In this document: positions 57,240 through 64,000 of the stretch, piece after piece
Numbering within the stretch: position 1 is the stretch's first letter
Layout: each line of letters starts with the position of its first letter
From: Zizania palustris
Taxonomy: Eukaryota > Streptophyta > Magnoliopsida > Poales > Poaceae
Assembly (NCBI GenBank): GCA_019279435.1
Contig: JAAALK010000289.1
Coordinates: 8,934,342-8,998,341, forward strand
DNA length: 64,000 nt
Reading direction: 5' to 3'
Program-made: the position numbers and the translations under genes
Notes under the pieces: model-generated
Databases searched by the model: none
The model's input: the letters and a program-made list of their open reading frames with translations, nothing else
What the model was told of the DNA's origin: nothing

Positions 57240-60200
57240 TTAAGAGCACTCCAGTTTTTAATTTGTGATCTATTCTTGAACGAGAGAAATTGTATGTAAC
57301 GGATTTTATGGATTGGTATAGAAACTTGAGAATTGTTCTTAAGCAATAGAAAAAGGATTATGTTCTAGAGGAACCTCACCCTATTGAACTAGGAGAGGAT
57401 GCTTCTACAACAAACAATAAAAAGCATGATCGTAGGTCTCAAGCGCATGTTTTAGATCCAGGCAAGGGATGATAGATACAATGTGTCTAAAGCCTTGTTT
57501 GGGAGTAGGCTGGCTAAAGGGAGCCTAGTTAGTTATCATGTGATTAGGATGATTGGTTACATCGAGACTCTAGAGAGACCGGGTTCTCCACTTGATCTAT
57601 ACTTGGCTATTGATGTGATTCTCCCGTCACTCCCACTAAGCTTTGAGCCATTCATCACGAATTACAACATGGTTGGACTAGAGAATACACTAGATAAGTT
57701 GCATGGGATGCTTAAGGCTGCTGAGGAGAGTACTAGGAAATTTCCAAATCATGTGATGATGGTTCAGAAGGAGAGTAAAAATAAAAAGAGGAAGGGCAAG
57801 GCTAAGACTACAGATTCGATCTCTAGTGCGAAGCCTAAACCAATTGGAAAATCCAAGTCGGGTCCTGTTAGCTCTGATGTGTGCCACCATTGCCACAAGC
57901 CTGGGCATTGAAAGCACAACTGCAAGGTGTATCTGGAAGAATAGACGAAAAAGAATGGAAGTGTGACTTCTGCTTCAAGTATTAATGTTATTGAAATTAA
58001 TATTGCTACTCGTCCAAATGATTCATGGGTATTTGATACCAGTTCGATGATTCGTACTTGCAAATCGTTACAGTGGTTGAGTAGGACAAGAAAGTGTGCT
58101 AGTGGCGAGTTGGATGTCCGCGTGAGGAATGGTGCAAAAGTTGTAGTATTGGTCATTGGAGTTTATTCACTGTCACTACCTTCATGAGTAGTTTTAGAGT
58201 TGAATAATTGTTATTTCATTCCCACCTTAGGCAGAAACATTATCTCTTCTTCATTTTTAGAGAAAGATGGTTTTGAATTTGTAACAAATAACAAGTTTTG
58301 TTCAATATTTTCGAATGGCATGCTCTATGTTGTTTGTCCTAAGAAAAATTATTTGTATGCTTTGTAACATTAGTACTAAGAAACAATGACTCAATCATTT
58401 GAATCCTACCTATGTCTGGCATTGTCATTTGGATCATATAAACGAGAAGCGTGTGAAGAAGCTCCATAGCAATAGACTTTTGGAGTCATTTGATTTTGAA
58501 TCATATGACACATGTGAGTCTTGCTTACATGGCAGAATGACAAAGACGATTTTCACTAGACAGAGTGAGAGGGCAAGTGAACTATTGGCCATAGTACATA
58601 CTGATGTGTCTGGACCAATGAGCCATGTTACAAAAGGTGGTTATCAGTACTTCATCACTTTTTTCGACAACTTTAGTAGATATGGTTATGTCTACTTGAT
58701 GAGGCATAAGTGGGAGTCCTTTGAATAGTTCAAGGAGTTCCAAAATGAAGTACAAAATCATAAGGGCAAGACAATTAAATTTCTATGATCTGATCGTGGA
58801 GGTGAATATTTGAGCCATGAGTTTAGTGATCATCTGAAGCAGCGTGGAATTGTTCCACAACTGACTTCACCCAGCACGCCCCAGCGGAATGGAGTGTCCA
58901 AACAGTGGATCCACACCTTGTTGGACATGGTCCGGTCGATGATGAGTCATGATGATCTTCCATTATCCTTTTGGGGACTCGCTCTAAAAAACGACCGCTT
59001 TCACAATAAATAGAGTTCCATCTAAGTTAATAGAGAAGACAACATAGGAGATGTGTTATGGGAGGCGTCCCAGTTTGACTTTTCTAATGATTTGGGGATG
59101 TGAGGCGCATGTCAAATGTTTGACGTTTGACAAGCTCACTCCTAAATCTGCCAAGTGCTTCTTTGTGGGGGTATCCTAGGGAAACCAAAGGATACTATAA
59201 CTATAGTAGAGAAGAGGGCAACATGTTTGTCACTCGGAATGGTGTATTCCTTGAGAAAGAATATCTCAAAAGGGGTTAGTGGGAGAATAGTGCATCTGAA
59301 AGAGGTTTGAGAGAAACTTGAAGATGTTCTATATACCACTAAACCACAATAGGATATGCAAGATGTCGCACACCCCGTTGTAGAGACACCAACCCCATGA
59401 ATGTTTGGGAGGGTGAGTCATGCGCTAGAGAGTTTCATGTTTTTGACTCTAAGCACCATGATCTGTTGTTGTTGGACAATGACGAGCCCAAGACCTATGT
59501 GGAAGTAGTGATGGGACTAGACTCTGAGAAATGTGTTGGAGCCATTAGATCTGAATTGGAGTCCATGCGAGAAAACCAAGTTTGGAGCTTGGTCGATACA
59601 CCCGATGGTGTAAAAACTATATAGTGTAAATGGAACTTCATTGAAAAATAGATTTTTCAATGAAAGATCTTGGAGATGTAGCATAGATTTTGGGCATAAA
59701 GATCTATATAGATAGATCAAAATGTCTAATTGGAACGGTCCAAAATGGATAATTCTAAGAAGGGATTTCTGCCAATGTTACATGTTATTTCTCTTAGTAA
59801 GACTCAGTGTGCTATGAAACCTGATGAGCTAGAGAAGATGAGTGTGATCACATATTCCTCCGCAATCAGATCCATCATGTATGTCATGTTGGGTACACAC
59901 CTAGATATTTCATATGCTCTAATTGTTATGAGCTGGTACTAATCAAACCCAGATGAAAGTCACTGGGCAGTAGTAAAAAGTATCCACAAGTATTTGAGAA
60001 GGACTAAGGCAATGTTCCATGTTTATGATGGTGATGAGGAGCTTGTTATAAGTGGTTACACTGAAGCTAGCTTTCAGACCGATAAAGATGATTCTCAATC
60101 GCAATCTTGTTTTGTGTTCTGCCTCAATGGAGGCACATTGCGTTGGAAGAGTTCCAAGCAAGAGACGGTGGCCGATTCTACAACAGAAAATGAGTATATC

Positions 60201-60571
60201 ACAGCTTCAGAAGCTGTGAAGGAGGACGTTTGAATCAGAAAGTTTGTTTCTAAACTAGGTGTTGTCCCTAGTTCATCTAGTCCAGTGGACCTCTATTGTC
60301 ATAATAGTGGTGCCATTGCACAATCCAAGTAGCCAAGGTCAAACCAGAAGTCCAAACATATACTTCGGCAATATCACCTGATCCTTGAGATCATAGAGAG
60401 AGGTGATATGAAGATTAGCAAGGTGCACACGGATTTGAAAATAGCAGATCAATTGACAAAACCTCTTGCACAACCCAAGCATGAGGCGCACCTAAGCTGC
60501 ATGGGTGTTAGATACTTATGTGAGGGAGTGATGTGTATGTGGAAGATGTTAGTAGTGTCTATGTCAATGTA
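57240..60571 (+). pseudogene. copia-2 copy B Gag-Pol remnant
   Basis: Gag: DWYRNLRIVLKQ then TAG; the frame at 57483-57911 has SYHVIRMIGYIETLER and the knuckle CHHCHKPGH, cut by TGA before KHNC. Protease region WVFDTSSMIRTCKSLQ. GAG-pre-integrase YVWHCHLDHINEKRVKKLH, and integrase with HTDVSGPMSH, SDRGGEYLSHEF (first and second Asp present) and PQRNGVSKQ, where Val-Ser replaces the usual Val-Glu or Val-Ala-Glu region. RT begins near 59500 and jumps near 59655 to MKDLGDVA, so YVDD is absent, as in copy A. RNase H remnants follow (TEASFQTDKDD, ADSTTENEYITASEA) with a TGA at 60230 and a TAG in the DNSGA block, and end MCMWKMLVVS near 60571. Confidence 0.85.
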
Positions 60572-61445
60572 AGAGGATAATTGTTATCTTGTTCCTTGAA
60601 TAAATGTCATTTACATTTAATTAACGAGTTGATGACATGTTATATGAAACTATTTGTTTTATAACAATATTGTTCAAAATGCATACCTTATCTTATCATT
60701 ATGTGGGACAGTGATGATACATAGATTAGCATATTTTACTAAGTGATGAACATGTTTCACAGATCATAGACATAGAGTTGTCAAATTAGTGACGGGGACA
60801 CATGCTGGTGAACATGGTGTTGGATAGACCCACTTGAGTTACTGTTGGGATTGTTATTGTAATGTGCCATTAGTTTTCATCTCAAATGGTATACCTGCAG
60901 AGTCCTTAGACCTAAGATCATCATTAGATTCCAAAATGCGTAGTGACACACTTAGATGCTTCCTAACACTATTCCGTAACTAGGTAGTCATAAGGGTTGT
61001 TTTCAGGTGTGTTGTGAAACATGTCATGGGTTGTGAACGGTCAAGATGGAATTTACCCCTCCTAATAATAGGAGAGACATATCTGTTCCCCTCAAAGTAA
61101 TCAGATTGGAAAATTGCATGGCCATGCCACTATGACAAAATAATTAATCATGATTTGAATCTTTTACTTGATCGCGTGAAATGTCGAGCTGTCCAACAAG
61201 GGCAGAACGAATCTAACCTTGAGCTTGACTGATGTGGTGTGGTAAATGGACTGGTGCATGCGTATATCAAGGTTCAGTGAAAAAATGAATTTTGTATGCT
61301 TTTGGGGGTCAATAAGTGCTGCTAGCACCGCTATTGATTAGTGAGTCAGAAAAGGTTTCTGGTGAACAATTGTCAGTCTATGAACCTATCGGGGCACACA
61401 CTTAAGGGGATAAATTAAGAAAATTACAAAGAATTGGTTCTTGTG
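60572..61445 (+). other. copia-2 copy B 3' untranslated region
   Basis: About 0.9 kb non-coding, shared with copy A (37858-38535) and, inverted, with 18310-19106. Conservation in all three copies suggests it belongs to the element and is not a later insertion. Confidence 0.75.
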
Positions 61446-61457
61446 CAAGTGGGAGAT
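61446..61457 (+). other. Polypurine tract of copia-2 copy B
   Basis: CAAGTGGGAGAT immediately before the LTR start TGAAGGAAC; GTGGGAGATTG is a common Copia arrangement. Confidence 0.8.
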
Positions 61458-62296
61458 TGAAGGAACAGTGCCCAAGAAAATTCCAGTTGGATCGGAAGTT
61501 CCAATTTGGAATCGTAAGCTCAAATTATTTTCTAAATTTGAAAGAGAGAGCTTAATTTATTTTTTGCGAAACAGAGATCTCAAATCGGATGTTCTGATAT
61601 GGTATCGGAAGTTCCGATATGGTATCGGAAGTTCCGATAATTTGTAATTTAGAGAGAGAGTTGAAACCGGAAGTTCCAATGCGTATCGGAAAAAATTGCA
61701 CTGATAGGAAGTTTTGATAGGGGTATCGGAAGTTCCTATGATTCCTAGAATTGTACTCCGAGAGCCCTAATCGGAAGTTCCAATGTGTGCGTAACATATT
61801 GGATCTTTTATGTCTCGAATTGTTTGAGACCAAGGTTCTCACCTCTATATAAAGAATGGAGGAGGAGTCCTTGGATATAAGATTATTCATAGTTTAGATT
61901 AGATGTAAACCCTAGCCACCAAGAACTCCTCTCCTTTCTTGATCTGAAAAGTTGAGATTGAGGATTCTCCGGTTTCTCACAAGAGGTGCAAGCACGCCAG
62001 CATGGGAAGTATCTCATCCTTGTATGTGTGGATACCGTGGAGGCGTTGCTTCAATAGCGGCACTCGTGAGATTCTTCACATGAACATCGTCGTCATATTT
62101 GCCAATTGGATCGCCAGGGAATGGCCGGAGAGAGGTCAGGATAGCGTGGACGCACTTCCCCAACATCTTCTTATGCTGCACCTAGTGCGTCTTGTGCTAG
62201 AAGGTAATGATTAATGATCCCTCACACACATGGTTCTTATGCTTTGGGGCAAACTTTTTAAATTGCCAGCTAGTGTAGATTCCCCATTCCCCAACA
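61458..62296 (+). repeat. 3' LTR of copia-2 copy B
   Basis: 839 bp, TGAAGGAACAGTG to CCATTCCCCAACA. It contains about eight near-copies of TCGGAAGTTCC between 61490 and 61790, then a TATATAAAG box near 61846-61854. Confidence 0.85.
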
Positions 62297-63360
62297 CATA
62301 AGTCAAAGGTTTGGTCAAATGGTGGTCAAAGAAGTCCGTCCAGGTGGTTATATGTGGCCGGATACGAAGGAGTAAGGGCGGAGAAAGATAAAGACAAATC
62401 CAGAATCGATTATGGTTATCGTAACAGATGTCAAGTCTATAGACTATAAATATGTAACTATTAGCTATGTTAGATATCATCAACATCTACAACAAACACA
62501 ACCTCAATTTACTTTCGGTGCATCGCCACCCTTAGCTTCCAATGTTAATCCCGGTGGGACTTGGCACTCAGAGTTGGGCTGCATCATTTTGATCTCCAGC
62601 GAAGAGGTGAGTCCTGCCACCCCGATGATTGTATAGGCCAATTGATGTCCTTCGAGACTGCATCGTTTCGATCTCTTGAGGCATCCGCCAGGTCAGTACA
62701 GTCACCGGTTTATTTTTTGGTGTATTTGCTAGGTCTAAGGCTGCATCATTATGATCTCTTAGATTAATGTGAGTTAGTTATCATGGTTTGAGGCTTCATC
62801 GGTTGAGTTTGTCATCTTGATCTATGGTCTCTAATTTATGTTGTGCACCATTCATCTAAATAAAACATGCCCGATATGTTAAAGTACTGTTGATTCGATC
62901 ATGATTTAGTGACTTCCTTAATTAAGTCAAATCTTGCTAGCATGGTAGTTTGATAGTATGGATTCATTTTCTAGTGTGCTATGTTTAGATGCTATTAGAG
63001 TATAAGCCGATATACTATCCTTAATTCCATGTTTCATTTTGTCTTCATCAGAAGGTATTCATTGGCCTTGTACGCGGAGCATGTATCCTCGTCGGCCGAT
63101 GGTATTACTGGTCTTAATAATCTAACCATGGCAATCATCTTGACAACCGATTAGTGTCGCTACTTGTGTTTCTGTTTATACCACCACGGCCATCGGTTCG
63201 GTACCCGATCAGCTTTGCTACTAACGTCATTTTTATTTTGTCTTATCAGTTGTAGGGTCAAACTGATTAGCACACTCATAACCTTTTTCTAAGATTATAG
63301 GACCTGTATCGGAGTTAAGTAGACCTCCCGGCCACGCATGTGACCAAACACGACACCAAA
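62297..63360 (+). repeat. Element X LTR (plus), 5'-truncated at the copia-2 LTR
   Basis: Inverted match to 39764-40581 plus 52031-52250. It contains CTATAAATATG near 62448 and repeated GCATC..TTTGATCTC blocks (62580, 62660, 62745). The first ~80 bp of the LTR are absent; copia-2 copy B ends there. It ends near GACACCAAA at 63360. Confidence 0.7.
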
Positions 63361-64000
63361 ATGCTTTTTAGCATGCTCGGTGGGACACCTTTTAGATGAC
63401 TCATCCATAGCGGTGTTGACTAACGAACAAAGGGCGGAGGTATAGGACCATGTGGAAAACTACCAGAGATTATATCTTGAGGCCTTAGGCATGACCCGAT
63501 CTGGCCCTGTCCAGAGGAATAAATTGCCGAAGCCAGCCTTGCCTAGGGAAATCGTCCAATGGATACTATCAGACCATGTACTACGAAGTACCACCCTATT
63601 CCAATGAAGAACACAGATACAATGTTGTTCGGATGGATCAGTACCAACAGGATCCAATGACTGGCCGGTACCCCGCACTAAACTAGTAAGAGGATTATTG
63701 GGTGAACTGAATCACTTAAGTTATTAATGACCAATTTGGACTCAAACCCGAGGACCATATGTACGTGTACCAGTGACCATACTCTGAATGGTTCGATCGG
63801 GTGCCACTACCAAGACGATACAAATTCCCAACTTCACTAAGTTCTCGGGGCAACACTTGGTCTCCACGATCGAGCACATCAGTCGTTTCCTAGCCCAGTG
63901 AGGGGAGGCATCGACCGAGGAGGCACTCAATGTCCAATTCTTCCCATTGTCACTATCAGGATCAGACTTCGCATGGTTTTCGTAATTGTCGGTGAACTCT
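63361..64000 (+). pseudogene. Element X leader and gag start, running off the window
   Basis: After the LTR, GCTCGGTGGGACACC sits where the X primer region is found in the minus copy (CGCCCGGTGGGAC). A fragment around 63410-63560 (NEQRAEV, YLEALGMTRSGPVQRNKLPKP) aligns with the minus copy at 39419-39690. Several stops and shifts interrupt it. The remaining sequence to 64000 looks like Gag in changing frames. Confidence 0.55.

Larger units (their letters stand above)
55350..62296 (+). mobile_element. copia-2 copy B, nearly full-length non-autonomous Copia element
   Basis: Truncated 5' LTR, primer site 56067, long leader, Gag-Pol remnant about 57240-60571, 0.9 kb 3' UTR, polypurine tract and complete 3' LTR 61458-62296. 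The RNase H style (SWKSSKQETVADST-like block, SKHILRQYH) suggests the Tork/Angela side of Copia, tentatively. It shares several stops and an RT-core deletion with copy A. Confidence 0.88.

Overview
The window is plant nuclear DNA from a large, repeat-rich genome, most likely a grass. Almost all of it is nested LTR retrotransposons. I found no host gene, rRNA or tRNA gene. The grass assignment rests on the element types: Tat-lineage Ty3 elements carrying a 'putative gypsy type transposon' antisense gene, a Tekay/Del chromovirus with 3.3 kb LTRs, and a SIRE/Maximus-like Copia element. It is an inference, not proven.

Layout. 1-4489: the 3' part of a Tat element on + (Tat-1), with a decayed antisense gene on the minus strand and a 3' LTR. 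4490-6064 and 17127-17626: an older Ty3-like element (Y) with a tRNA-Arg-type primer site, split by a complete Copia element (copia-1) at 6065-17126 with target duplication AAACC. 17627-19106: a minus-strand 3' fragment of a second Copia family (copia-2). 19107-20348: a minus-strand fragment of a third Copia family (copia-3). 20349-21676: a deleted Tat remnant (Tat-2). 21677-22832 and 35089-38535: copia-2 copy A, split by a complete Tekay chromovirus at 22833-35088 (target duplication CTAAG). 38536-40581 and 52031-52327: a minus-strand Ty3-like element (X), split by a complete, very young Tat element (Tat-3) at 40582-52025 (target duplication CTTGG). 52328-54546: mostly unassigned. 54547-62296: an inverted LTR pair followed by copia-2 copy B. 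62297-64000: the start of another X copy on +.

The most notable structure is Tat-3. Its two 435-bp LTRs look identical, and its minus-strand gag-pol frame is open except for two stops. On the opposite strand, between integrase and the 3' LTR, lies a five-exon gene with canonical GT-AG junctions, its own TATA box and an uninterrupted 1,114-codon reading frame. The two transcripts converge on a 60-bp tandem array. Tat-1 carries a decayed relative of the same gene with matching splice sites and its own TATA box. The other notable items are an intact unknown ORF ahead of the broken gag of the Tekay element, and the two copia-2 copies, which share stop codons and a deletion of the RT core and so look like a non-autonomous family that kept amplifying.

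Coordinates come from reading the sequence by eye. Complete-element ends are supported by target duplications. Fragment ends are approximate.
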